64,000 nt of DNA from assembly GCA_022457155.1 (NCBI GenBank), contig JAJGOT010000448.1:99501-163500 (forward strand), written 5' to 3'. Below are positions 1 through 11,400 of the stretch, in pieces (positions within the stretch are counted from its first letter, which is position 1; each line of letters opens with the position of its first letter). A model generated the notes under the pieces. The model was not told the DNA's origin. It worked only from the letters and a program-made list of their open reading frames with translations, and did not search any database. Source of the stretch: Cladopsammia gracilis (lineage: Eukaryota > Cnidaria > Anthozoa > Scleractinia > Dendrophylliidae). Made by a program: the position numbers and the translations under genes.

Positions 1-936
1 TATTACCTAACCGAAGCGACAAGCGTGGCATTTCAGCACTTGTACAACAACACAGATGGCTTGTTAGACAGCTGGGCGGCCTTCTGGGCAAAAACTGCCT
101 CGGGTTTTAAGAATTTTTCCAATGTTATTGGCTATGAGCTTATCAACGAGCCTTGGGCAGGCGATGTTTATGCAGATCCACTTCTTTTTGTTCCAGGTGT
201 AGCGGATAAAATGAACCTGGGCCCTGCTTATGAGGTTCTGAGCAAAGCAATCCGGCAGTACGATGACCAACATTGCATCTTCTTTGAGGGCGTCACTTGG
301 GATGATTTTGGAGTCGGATTCAAGAGCGTACCAGGCGGTGACCTGTACCGCAACAGGAGTGTTTTAAGCTATCATTTTTACGTCCCACCCTCACTGGAAT
401 TAATCGAGAATTTCGAGGCGCGCAAAAAGGATCTGGAGAGATTAAAATGCGGAGGAATGCTGACAGAATTTCTGACGAGCGCTGGGACATTTGCGCCTAT
501 ATTCGAAACGATGACTGCTGCCGACATCTACCAACAGTCGTGGATAGGATGGATCTACAAAGCTTACCACCCACCCCACTCCTCTTTAAAACGGGACAAG
601 TGTTGTACGCTATGGAATGGAACGGGCCTCAACCAACCTTACGTACAAAATACCACACGTACCTACCCTCAGGCCGTTGCAGGCAACACTGTAAAATTCA
701 GCTTTGATTCGTCTACGAAGGAATTCAAGTTAGTTTACGAAGTGTCCCAGACCTGTCATTCGACAGAATCCAAGGTTTATTTGAATGAAGACGTGCATTA
801 CTCGTCTGGTTATAGCGTGACTGTCACGCCATCCTCTGTCACATGGTCTAGTCCGGAGAAAAACCTGCTCCTTTTCAATCATGCGGCCAATGCTTCGCCA
901 GGAACAAGTGTTATAATTTCTGTCAACAAAAAGTGA
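1..936 (+). CDS. Endoglycoceramidase-like glycoside hydrolase family 5, 3' end (partial)
   Basis: The frame is open from base 1 (reading YYLTEATSVAFQHLYNN) to TGA at 934-936, so about 311 C-terminal residues are present and the 5' part lies outside the window. It shows the GH5 hallmarks: GYELINEPW with the acid/base glutamate around residue 50 of this fragment, and GGMLTEF with the candidate nucleophile glutamate around residue 156. Beyond the barrel is a beta-rich C-terminal region of about 90 residues ending VIISVNKK, as in animal endoglycoceramidases. Enzymes of this family cleave the bond between oligosaccharide and ceramide in glycosphingolipids; cnidarians are among the animals known to have them. 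The first visible codon need not be a start: the upstream frame is open and a GTG at 25 has no special status. Family assignment is strong; exact substrate is inferred. Confidence 0.87.
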   Translation, partial: YYLTEATSVAFQHLYNNTDGLLDSWAAFWAKTASGFKNFSNVIGYELINEPWAGDVYADPLLFVPGVADKMNLGPAYEVLSKAIRQYDDQHCIFFEGVTWDDFGVGFKSVPGGDLYRNRSVLSYHFYVPPSLELIENFEARKKDLERLKCGGMLTEFLTSAGTFAPIFETMTAADIYQQSWIGWIYKAYHPPHSSLKRDKCCTLWNGTGLNQPYVQNTTRTYPQAVAGNTVKFSFDSSTKEFKLVYEVSQTCHSTESKVYLNEDVHYSSGYSVTVTPSSVTWSSPEKNLLLFNHAANASPGTSVIISVNKK

Positions 937-1704
937 TGTTGATATGTTATCGATCATACACGTGAAAATTTTAAATAAGCATTCAATGTTATTAATATTG
1001 AATTTGTATGAGGCTGGATTATCCTTTCGTTAATAATGGTAAATATATTGTTCCATAAATCGTCTAAAAAAGTTGCCACTGTCCATTTTTATCTACACAA
1101 ATAAGAAAATAAGTCATAGATTTTTACAACTCCTGGAACTGTTCATTATGCTCTCTTTTAATAGGCCGAATAGACTGATCGATTGACGAACCTGAGAAAA
1201 ACACTAAACGGGCACCTTTTCCAAAACTAGTGTGTTCGCAAGTTGAGTTTGTTTAGCCTGCATCTGGAATCAGTCACGGTGCGCTAAAAACTGGTGGTGG
1301 GGTGGGGGGGGGGGGGGGGGGGGGTACACTACAAAAACTGCCCAGGGGTCCAGTGAAATTCCAAGCGTGACCAACCCCCTCGAGCATTTGTCGGGCATTT
1401 GGCAAGAGGTGGGACATTTGTCATCAAGTGCCCGGGCGTGGTTTTCTTCGTTTCGTCATTATTGATTTTCTTAGTAAAATACCTGCCTATTTAAATTGAT
1501 ACTATGATGAGTACATATGAATATCCTTATTAAACGAGAGATTTGATCTATTCAAAAAGTCTGGTATTGTTATTGTACTGTTTCAATCATTAATTATCCT
1601 GTTTGAAAATGAGATTATTAACTTGTTTACAACACAATGTGATATCGGTTTTGTCCCATTGGGCATGTGCACATATTTCTAAGCCCCACCGTGGGGCTTT
1701 TGTA
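937..1704. other. Intergenic region with poly-G tract
   Basis: Stretch between the GH5 stop codon and the left end of the Tc1-like transposon. I see no coding sequence. It holds an uninterrupted run of 21 G (1304-1324) followed by short CATTTGTC-type repeats at about 1385-1425. The TA at 1703-1704 is the left target-site duplication of the transposon. Confidence 0.6.
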
Positions 1705-1777
1705 TACAGCTATTTCAATTTAGGTTGTCGGATGAGAGCTTCAAGCGTACGCAACGAGACCGCAAGGTACTATGGGA
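1705..1777 (+). repeat. Left terminal inverted repeat of the Tc1-like element
   Basis: 73 bp starting TACAGCTATTTCAATTTAGG, with its inverse complement at 4583-4655. It continues into the transposase leader; the first ATG is only six bases past the repeat. Confidence 0.88.
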
Positions 1778-1782
1778 TTTTT

Positions 1783-3080
1783 ATGAATACGATAAAAATG
1801 CCTCGCCCATACAGCGAAGATCTCCGATGGCGAGCCATTTGGATGAAGGAGATATTAGGCTTTAAAGTAGATGAAGTTGCGTCTGCTTTGTGTATGTCGC
1901 CAAGAACTGTCGAGCGTTATGTGGCAAAATTCCAAACGTTTGGAGAAGTTAAAACCGGAACCATTGGAAGACCTTTTAACAGTGTGTCTATGCACCCGCA
2001 CGTGGAATTTTTGATTATCGAAGCAGTGCTTAAACACCCTGAGAAAACACTGTCAGAAATCGTACACGATGTGTATGCTCAAACGGGATCAGAATTTGTT
2101 ATATCCACCATCTTCTATTATTTAAGACGAAACCGTTTCAGTCACAAAAAGGTTTGTAATTAAACTTTTGTGCTTTCTCCGTACCTTTTCACAGCTTGTG
2201 AAAATGTCACTACAACTTGGCTTCCTTTTTTCACCCATTAGCTGAAGAAAGTTGCCCTTCAACGATCTGAAGAAGCAAGAGTAATTTTCCGCTCAGATGT
2301 TTGTGCTCTGGAACCTGAAATGTTTGTGTTTTTAGATGAAAGCGGATTTGTAAGTGCTTCTCAGCGACCTTGTTGATAAATTAATCCCATGTTAATTCTG
2401 AAACTTATACTGTATTATGTTGATGTTGATGTTGACAGGACAAAAGAATTTCTCGATCTTACGGACGTAGTCTTGTTGGCAAAAGAGCAGAGGTTAAAAA
2501 GTTCATGCAGAACTGGGGTCCTCGTATTACTGCGATTCCTCTTATTTGCACTGAGGGCATAATTGACATTGGTATCTACGAGGGAAACATCAACGGCGCG
2601 ACTTTTCATGATTTTGTCACTGAAAAGCTTTGTCCTAATTTGCTTCCATTTGATGGAAGAAATCCGCGATCGGTGGTCATCTTAGGTAAGCGAACCGAGT
2701 TTAAAAACTGACTACAACATTCTAAAGTTGCTAGCACTTGACTGAGAATCATTTGCCTAGACTGAGAAAGGTACACATGTTCAAAAATCCCGTAAGCCAC
2801 TTTTATTTTGTTTGTGTTTTTAGATAATGCAGCTATCCACCACACACAGGAAGTTGTTGATGCAATTGATGCAACTGGAGCTATGGTCGTTTTTTTGCCC
2901 CCATACAGCCCTGATTTTATGCCGTGCGAAGAGCTTTTTGCACAAGCTAAGAACTGGATCAGAGAAAATGATGCAGCATGGCAATTTTGTAACGATCCTG
3001 GATTAATGGTCGAAGAAGCCTTTCTGCAAATCACAGACCAAGAAGTGAGAAATTACATACAACACGCGGAATATTTGTAA
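1783..3080 (+). CDS. IS630/Tc1/mariner DDE transposase, spliced
   Basis: Exons 1783-2151, 2242-2349, 2439-2685 and 2824-3080 join in phase to a 326-residue protein with stop at 3078-3080; all three introns are GT-AG. The N-terminus carries a helix-turn-helix (about residues 10-55: YSEDLRWRAIWMKEIL, then MSPRTVERYVAKF), the TIR-binding part. The catalytic core shows FLDESGF (Asp155 by my count), LDNAAIHH (Asp242) and YSPDFMPCEELF (Glu277), giving 34 residues between second Asp and Glu. The protein would cut and reinsert the element at TA in the nucleus. An ATG at 1783 was preferred to the in-frame one at 1603 because the latter lies outside the TIR; ATG 1798 is an alternative start. The frame is intact. 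Introns are uncommon in Tc1/mariner transposases. Confidence 0.86.
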
Positions 3081-3169
3081 CTGAAAGGTTTATTTCTTGA
3101 ATAAGTTACAGTTCTTTGAGCAATAAGTTATTTCTTTGAGCAATAAGTTACAGTTTTTTGAGCAATAAG

Positions 3170-4562
3170 TTACAGTTCTTTGAGAAGCTTTTCTTTTAGG
3201 CCACGGAACTCGTCGTCCGAAAGGATGCCATCTCCATTGAGAGCCTTGAGGTCTTTTAATTGCTGCAAAACAGCACTTCTCATACGGATCTACGGAGAGA
3301 AAAGTGACAGCAAGTGAAAGCTAATTAAGAATTTTTAAGGTGTTTAGAGGCACAGATTGATCATAGTTTGCTACACGAGATGCTTACCTTTCTCTCAGCA
3401 TCGTCAGTGGAGCGCTCAGAGGTTTCCGCCGCACTTGTTATTTTTACCCCTTTACTTCTTCCTGTGAAAAAGGGCAAATCTGGCGGTTCCACTTCACTCG
3501 TGTGAGTTCCATTTACCTAGAACGCAACAATAAAACAGCCGTACGTATTCAATGTATCTATATTTTAATTATTAATTGGTAAAACCCGGACTTCTACAAA
3601 GAAACACGATTAACGACTGGTGCTGTTGTTTGATCATGAAATGTAATTTTTGATCTCCCTGCTTTTTGTTATCACGCACAAAATATTTTAAACTTCTTCG
3701 TAAAAACAGCGCGAAATCGAATACGTAGATGCACGTGCAGCACGTGCGCTCTATGCAAATTCATTAAGAATTTGGAAAACAACTTTACGGAGGATAGTAT
3801 GATTTTTTTACGGGATTCACTACTAAGAACTGAAATCTAAACCAGAATATGAATAGCAGACAGTGAAATAGCTCGTTTATTACTTGCACTGAGGTCTCGG
3901 TGATGATGGATTAGTCCCTTACCAACATTCGGGCCCAGCAAGACAGTTTAAACTCTGGAAGTTTGTGGTTTGCTCGCAGTCTTGACAGGCGTTCTTCATA
4001 GCTTGATTTCCCGCTTTCTTCGTCGTCATCGGCGGAATGGGGATTAGCTAGAAATGGAAAAAAAGGCCTCTGAAGTCAAGTGACAAAAATAAAACAGGAA
4101 AAGCGGGATTACATTAGAATGGTGTTATGCCTATATTCCGGGGTTATAAGCTTATTATTACAACTACTTTGTTCACATACCTTTTCTCTTTTTCCCTGAA
4201 CTGACAGAAACGCGTCCATCATCCTTCGCGAAATGTGGGTCCACCCACAAGGTCACTAGTCCCTTCTTTACCAACGAAAACGCTTCGGCTAACTGAACTT
4301 CGGAAGTTATGGAAAACTTCTGGTGACCTTCACCGTAGTATCCCATTCGGAATGTGGTATCCGAGGCCGGCCGCATGTCATCTTTACACCTTTCCAAAAG
4401 GTATTCCTTCAGCCTTTTCACGCTATCAAATAACGGTACGCCCCTCAAGCAATACGAATCGTACTTCGATTTGTTATTTTCCTTTAAAACCCGAAGGCAA
4501 ACATTTATGGTGCTTACATCCACCTCACTCATCGCTAACAAACACGAAAACCGCGAATCCAA
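3170..4562 (-). CDS. Transposon-borne accessory protein with C-terminal SHOCT-like motif
   Basis: Exons (minus) 4562-4181, 4047-3923, 3516-3388 and 3289-3170 join in exact phase to 251 residues, all introns GT-AG. Residues about 40-117 include a region ending in LVTLWVDPH that weakly recalls a ubiquitin-like/PB1 fold. Exon 2 is acidic (HSADDDEESGKS) and ends in KLSCWARML. Exon 3 has EPPDLPFFTG. The last 35 residues, with LQQLKDLKALNGDGILSDDE followed by a lysine/leucine helix, match the pattern of SHOCT (short C-terminal) domains, which are oligomerisation or targeting tails. It lies wholly inside the transposon, convergent with the transposase, so it moves with it. ATG at 4560-4562 was chosen; an ATG 11 codons downstream is equally possible. 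Function is unknown; a role in regulating or assisting the transposase is only a guess. Confidence 0.72.
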
Positions 4563-4582
4563 GCTTTGACCAATTTACAACT

Positions 4583-4655
4583 ACCCATATTACCTTGCGG
4601 TCTTGTTGCGTACGCTTGAAGCTCTCATCCGACAACCTAAATTGAAATAGCTGTA
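4583..4655 (-). repeat. Right terminal inverted repeat of the Tc1-like element
   Basis: Inverse complement of 1705-1777 with about three mismatches, followed by the TA target duplication. The minus-strand accessory gene starts 21 bp inside it, so this TIR probably provides its 5' leader or promoter. Confidence 0.88.
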
Positions 4656-5486
4656 TATCAACTTACCCCATCGTGGGCGATTTGCAGTTGTCCGAAAAGA
4701 AAATGACCAAATGAAAATGCCCAACAAATGTCCGAGGAGGGATGGGCACGCTTGGAATTGACTGAGCCATATTCAAGTTGGCGGCTAAACGAACTCAGCG
4801 ATCGAACTTGACCAATGGAGGTTTTCGCACGGCAGCCAGGTTGCATGGCAGGAACAATGAAAATGTTTTGCATTAGAAAGAACATTCTTTCCCATGGGAA
4901 AAAGAATCTATTGTTCCTGCCACGCAACATGGCTGCCGTGCAAAAACTCTGTACAGGAAAAACGTGACTGTGAACAGTCCACAATACTGGATAGTAGGTT
5001 TACACTGTTCATGGCATCTGTATTTCCTCAGAAGTCTGTTGGTCGAAAGGGCCAAGAAAAGACTGGCATTTCAGACTAGAGGAGCGTTTGGAGAAGGAGC
5101 AGTCCAAGAGTACGAGTCGCAAGGACATCATTCATTGCGTGACGCAGAAAGCGAAGGGGAGTACGCAGACTTCTGCTGTTTCAGGCTACCACGCAGGCCA
5201 TAGACAACATAGAATACGTAAAAAAGAGGACAGAAGAAAAAAAAAAGACTTTTGAACATTAATTAAGCGCAAAAGTGTAAACGTTTTATTTTCACTTTCG
5301 TTTTAGAGTGATTTTACTTCATCTGTGAAATAGTTAGTAGAATACTAGGCACTTTTAGACTATAATTCCTTTGTTTTCTTTTGTTTAATTTTGACTATCA
5401 CACACTAATTGTTAGATAGTTTTTCACAGATGAAGTAAAATCACTCTATTCGATCTAACTACATAATTTAATAATTGATAACATGG
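4656..5486. other. Intergenic region with two palindromic repeats and CLPTM1L 3' flank
   Basis: Separates the Tc1-like element from the CLPTM1L stop codon. It holds an inverted repeat at 4820-4948 (arms CACGGCAGCCAGGTTGCATG and its near-complement around a 50-bp loop) and another at 5304-5447 (arms AGAGTGATTTTACTTCATCT and complement, about 90-bp loop). A minus-strand AATAAA (TTTATT at about 5285-5290) lies roughly 200 bp past the CLPTM1L stop and is a candidate poly(A) signal. No gene is recognised. Confidence 0.6.
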
Positions 5487-8400
5487 TTAATCCTTGTGTA
5501 GTTTGTCTTGCTCCTCCTGATCTTCGTAGGACACGCCGAACTCGTTCACTCGTTTCATGTCCACTGGGTACAGCCTGTGAAGACAAACGCATCAAATCAA
5601 AAGGTGTCGAGCGCGAAAGCGCGGTGTGCGTCTCCGTACCCCACCTACAAGTAGACTACGAGAAGTCTCCGATTTCTCTCAGGGATCGTCTAGCGAGTGA
5701 TACACGCGAAGGTAATTTTCACGCTAACCTGATTAGCGCGTACTCTTCGTGCGTGAGTCTGTTCTGTTGTGATTGGCCAGAGTAATTGCTTTGGTTTTGG
5801 ATTTATGTGAAAACAGCTCTATGGAAGACGATTGCGTGAATGGAATGACGTTCAAGTACTATGCAATAGCTTGTTTCGTGTTTTTCCGGTTGGAAAGTTT
5901 CGAGAAATACGGGTCACAGGTTGGGGTGATGCGCTTTTCTTGCTCTTTTTTTTTTTTTTTTTTTGAGACAGTTGATATGAGTACAAATGGTTCCTTTTCT
6001 ACCTCCTGTTCTTTCCTCTTCGAAAATGTTTACCGTTATCATGCAAGATTTCCGACTGATGGTACAGTAAAGTAAGAAATAATAAACCATTTTGTTTAGT
6101 TTACATAGTAAACAATCAGGCTTAGAGCGGTTTCCAGTTGAGTGTCGTCAAACCAAAACCAAAGTAATTACTGTGGCCAATCACAACAGACACAGACAAT
6201 CCAATGAACCAATCAGAACTCGCAGCAAATTCATGTAGCCGGCGCCAAGCGCGGGGAAACGCGTGCGAGCGAGTCACGATTGAATATGGTTTTACTTCTG
6301 ATTGGTCGAGAAAGTGGAGCGAGATATTTTAGCCAATCACAAAGCGTAGCAATGCAAAACCAAAGCTACATCACTTTCGATACTCATTTGAAAACCGCTC
6401 TATTGGACACTCAATCGGAGCAATTAAAAATTAAATGGCTTACCATCTTTGATAAAGATAAATAACGAACACCACATCGTCCCTGAAGCAGGCCAGGCGG
6501 TGAGCGGTCGGCATGATAATAATAAACGCAAACACATCGTCAATGAACGTGTTGAACGCCTGCAAATACACAGCTAAAATTAGTGATTCTTTTTCTTTCA
6601 GAAGAAAGATCTTCAACAGATCATTTCAATTGCCTGGTATAGCGGTGAGACAAGGCTAGTAAAATGAAAATTAGATGACAAAGTGTCTCGCTTAGCTAAT
6701 TCCCATGCTACATTGCCAAATGCTAACAAATCAATATACAACTGTATTGAATAAGATTCTACAGAGCAAAATAGAACACTTAGTTTGGGCAAAAAAAATA
6801 TGCGGGATTGCATGGATAAAAGTGGGTTACAGTTCATCAAATTTGATTCCGTGACAGACCGTCAAAAAAAACTGGTGAAACGTTGAGGGTTTCTTTAGTC
6901 GTTATTTTGTCTCTTAGAGCAGTTTTCAATTGAGTGTCAAAAGTAATTACACAATTGATTTACTTTTGCATTGCTACGCTTTGTGATTGGCTAAAAAATC
7001 TCGCGCCACTTTCTCGACCAATCAGAAATAAAACCAAAACCAATCGTGACTTGCTCGCACGCGTTTTCCCGCGTTTGGCGCCGCTGACATGTAATTGCTT
7101 CGAGCTCTGATTGGTTCATTGGATTGTTAACGACTGCTGTGATTGGTCAGAGTAATTACTTTGGTTTTGGTTTTACGACACTCAATTGAAAACTGCTCTA
7201 ACTTTACAGTTTTTCATACTTTCGTCACTTTTGAAAGGTTTAAATGTGGGTTTGTGGATTTCTGGCTCGACAATTATTGACTCAGGCTTAGCATATCGAT
7301 CCCTGAGTACTGATATCTACGGTAACATTTACAACTTCATCATAGTATATTAAAGACTCAATAGCTCTCTCGCCAAATTCAGCTTACCTTGTACATAAAC
7401 GCTCTCCAGGGTAAGTGGGCGACTGATTTGAGCTGAAAACAAAGAACGACACAATTTCAATGGTGCATGTCATGTGCCGTCGAAGCGGTTATTACGGGCG
7501 CCAAAACGTCCACGAAACAGTCCGTATAAACAAGGTGTTCCGGCGTATTGGGAGGGTCATAATGAATGGCGGGGGGGGGGGGGGGGGGGGGATAAACTCT
7601 AACACTAAATAGAAGCAGTGCTTTTTAAAAGGTTATTGCAGCTGCGGTGACTAAAAGTCTAAGTTTGTAAAAGGTATAAGCCATTTCGGGCTAAAAAATG
7701 TTCAACTTTTTGTTGCTGCGATGCCCCTATTACCTAGACGCCCAGTTTTGCCGATAGCGCTTCTTCTGATCCATCATAGCGGAAGCTCCATTTTTTTGGG
7801 CTAATTAACTGCAAAACCAAAAACAGTTGTTTTTGTTTACTGTTTTTCCCGCCGTTAGCACCAGTGACCTTTATCCACGCTTGCACCTGTAGCCAATGCC
7901 GCGCTCGCAACTGTCACATTTCCCGCCCTTGCAATGGAACTTTTCCCGCGTTTGAATATGACTTAATCCGGGCTGTTCACCATTTGTCATGAGAAACTAG
8001 AATTTTAGGTCGGAAATTCAATGGTACAGCTCAATCCAATTAAACGTTTCTGGAAACGATGGAAATCTTCAGACGCATTCCTCTCTTTTCATTCCAGCTG
8101 AAATGACCGGAAAATTCGTGTACCATTTGTCAAAGTCATGTTTGCCTCACACCCCCTGGTCCATTTTCGCGCGCTTTTTGACAGTACACGATTGGCAGCA
8201 TTCCACTACGACCGATTTTTTCGTGCAAATGGTAAACGGCCCGACATTCAGCAATACCGCTTGATAACATTCCTCAAGAAAAGCGCGCACTCTGATTGGT
8301 TGATTCATGCCATCCATTTGCCCGTAGGTAGCACGGTCAAGTCACTCAGCTTGTCTTGCGGCAACTTTGATATTTGTCTTCACGATATGTTATAAAAGAA

Positions 8401-11400
8401 ATGGTAAACGACGCAGCTGTGCGTACATCGAGTTATGGATACACTTGTGAGGGTTGCTAAGCACCCAAGAAGCTGGAGTCGCTCTTGGCGTTACGCTTCT
8501 TTCGTGCTTAGCAACCTCTCGCATGCATCCATAACTTGATGTGCACACGCTGCATGTTTGCCATTTCTGAAAGGCCGGCACACACTAGGGGACATGTTGC
8601 GGGGACATGAAGCGGGGACATGAAGCGGAGACATGTTGCAGCGACAGTTTTCCTCGTGTGACATCCCCGTTTTTGCGAAAAACGTTTTGTTGTCCCCGCA
8701 ACAAGTTGCATGAAATTCAGCTGGTTTGAATTCGTGCGTCATGAAGCGGGGACAAAATTACCTCCATTTCGATGTCGCATCGTGTGCACTGCTCTTGCAA
8801 ACTGTCCCCGCTACAAAATAGAAATGAACCAATAAAAACGCGCCATTGATTATCCCATGAGCCTTCAGTAGTAGGAGCCCTCAGTGATTTCTGTGATTTT
8901 TATACCTCAATCCGCTGTGTGCACCAGCTTGCGTACTGTCCCTGCAACATGCGCAAATGCTGTGCACACGAAGGGGCTTGTCCGCGCTTTAAGTTCCCGC
9001 AACATGTCCCCTAGTGTGTGCCAGCCTTAATTGTCCTAAGAACTCACCTTGTAGTTAACAAACAGTTGAGGCAACATGAACAGAAAACCAAACGCATACA
9101 CACCTGAAGTGGACAAAATACACAATGTAAATTAAATGACACGAATCAGTATTCATTTAGGGTGTTTTGACAACTTACCATTCACTAGGCTTCGAACAAT
9201 CCAGGAATACCAACTGGAAAGAAATAAAGGAGATAAAATATGTTGTAACTGTATAAATATGCTATATTCACCCGATTGATAAAAACGTAAATGCGTAAAA
9301 CGTATAAACCATGATACGACCGAATGGTTTTCTGGGAATCGGAAACAAATTTGTGTTATCAAATGACTTGCACGTTATAACAAGAAATGCCCAAAAACAA
9401 ACCTGCTATAGCTATAATTGCTAATACATTCCGTATTTCCATGTGAGAACGAACGACCTCGGACCATCCAAGAACCAAGCATCCACGATCAACGCTATAC
9501 ATACCTTTTATGTGGATAATACACAAGGGAGTACACTGCACCAGCGACCAACAGAGGGTACAAGGCATAGGATAGATAACGCATGGCCTAAAATAAAAAT
9601 CAAAAGTGGAAAAAATAGACGCTTTTACATTTTAACCCCCAGGAGTGCCAAAAATCAAAATTCAGGAAATATTGAAAATTATTGAAAACAAACGGTATCA
9701 TGCAAAATTACTGCTGAAGAGGTTTCATTTGAATGTTTCGTCCACAAACGGAAACCGGTCGTTTCGCCTACGTTCAGTTCGCTAAAGTCTTAGGTCAGTT
9801 CGCTAACGTGTGATATGCCAGTTTGCTAACGTCTTGGGTCAGTACGCTAACGTTTTTTTTGTTTACTTTTCTGAAGACGTTGGCGAACTGGACATATGCG
9901 AAACGACTCGTACGCGAAACGACCGCAATTCGATTTCTTTCTCGCAAAAGCGGCTCCTGTTTCTCGTCATTATAGCGTGGTGTTAGTTATCATATGGTTA
10001 TATAACACCAATCAACTGAACACCACTAGAATATTTACTTATAAAGAAAGCCCCACCTTACAGACCCCCACCCGATATAGATACCTCGTTAATATTACGG
10101 ACAGTTTTTTTCGTTCTTCTCTGTCCGGGCAGAATTGAAGCCCAAGATACATTTTCTTTCATACGGACACTTTCCCTGATCCCCACTAAAATAATTCGGT
10201 GTCGTTTCTTCATTGTCCTCTTACCTCGCTGTCAAACTCTTCCGTCTCCTTTTCCTTGCTTGTTCGCTGTCCAAACTTCATGACAAAAATAGATCAGTCA
10301 ACAAGCAGAAAATATCAGTATTTTTATCAACGTATTTTAAGAAAATATATGCTTACTCAATAGACTACTTTTCCTAAGGACCAAATGTCAATTATAATAA
10401 TAAATCAGTCCAATGGCCCCAGGACAAGTATTTCAATGCATTGGCACCCGTTTTGCCTGATTTGAGAAAGACAAGGCCAGCATTCCTCTCATGCAAGTAA
10501 GTTCGCTATTCTTATGTACAACTCTTAGCAGCTTATAAATTATGAAAAAATAACAATCTGAAAGGATGAAAACGAGATTATTGCGATTATTATTCGATGT
10601 GACGTCATTTTACCATATAAGGGAAAGAGAATACGTAAAATATCCGAGCGTGTTACACAGTAGATTGCCGTATTACACGTTAGCATCCCGGTTTTAAGTC
10701 ATAAGATATTATAATGCAAGAATTTCAGTCGAATAATACACACCTCATTCGATGGTTTAACAAATAATACGTGCAGACATTTTACTCATTGCTCGCATTT
10801 ACGCTGCACGGCTCGAAATAATACTACGTAATTCGTTAAATATTCGCGAGTATTATCTGTTAAACCACCGAATAAGGTGTACATGTATTTCGGTATTGGA
10901 TTGGTTTTTCACCTGTATTGTAGGCCTTGAGCCATTTTCCCATTTTATGGTTACTTTAAACGCCTTGGTAACTTTCCACATCTGCGGATATTAAAAAAAG
11001 AAATAATAAGTAAAACAAAAAAAGAGTAAAGTGAGTTAAAAGGTATAATGGAACGTTCCTGTCCGAGTTGAGCAAAATATAATATAGTTGGGAAGCTGCG
11101 CACAATCTGAAAATCACCACCGCGTTGTTTACGATGTTGTAACAGGCGTTTTAGTCCAGCAGGCAAGCAAGTCACGAAACCAAGCCCGGAGAGACTGGAG
11201 CGAGAAAACGAGCTCTTCCCCAGCGCCTCTCGGCTCGTATTACTTTAGATCGCTCGGTCGATTGCCGATCACGTGATTTACTCGCTCGCTCGACTATCCA
11301 GTCTCCCAGTCTGCTCGCAGCTAAAGTTCTCTTTAGATGCCACTCTGACACTCGGAGACACCATGTTGACAACAAGTTTGCTGTATGAAAACATGACTTT

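Larger units (their letters stand above)
1705..4655 (+). mobile_element. Tc1/mariner-class DNA transposon with two spliced genes
   Basis: A 2951-bp element with 73-bp terminal inverted repeats (1705-1777 and 4583-4655) that differ at only about three positions, both beginning TACAGCTATTTCAAT. It is flanked by TA at 1703-1704 and 4656-4657, the target duplication expected for the IS630-Tc1-mariner group. Inside are a DD34E transposase on the plus strand (1783-3080, four exons) and a second gene on the minus strand (3170-4562, four exons), converging with 89 bp between stop codons. Both reading frames close exactly across their introns and no stop or frameshift is visible, so the copy looks young and possibly active. 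A second cargo gene is unusual for this superfamily. Confidence 0.88.

Noticed and set aside
1603..2163. Longer reading of the transposase first exon from ATG 1603
   Set aside because: The extra codons lie in flanking DNA and the TIR left of the element; the start inside the element (1783 or 1798) is more sensible and the end is a splice donor.
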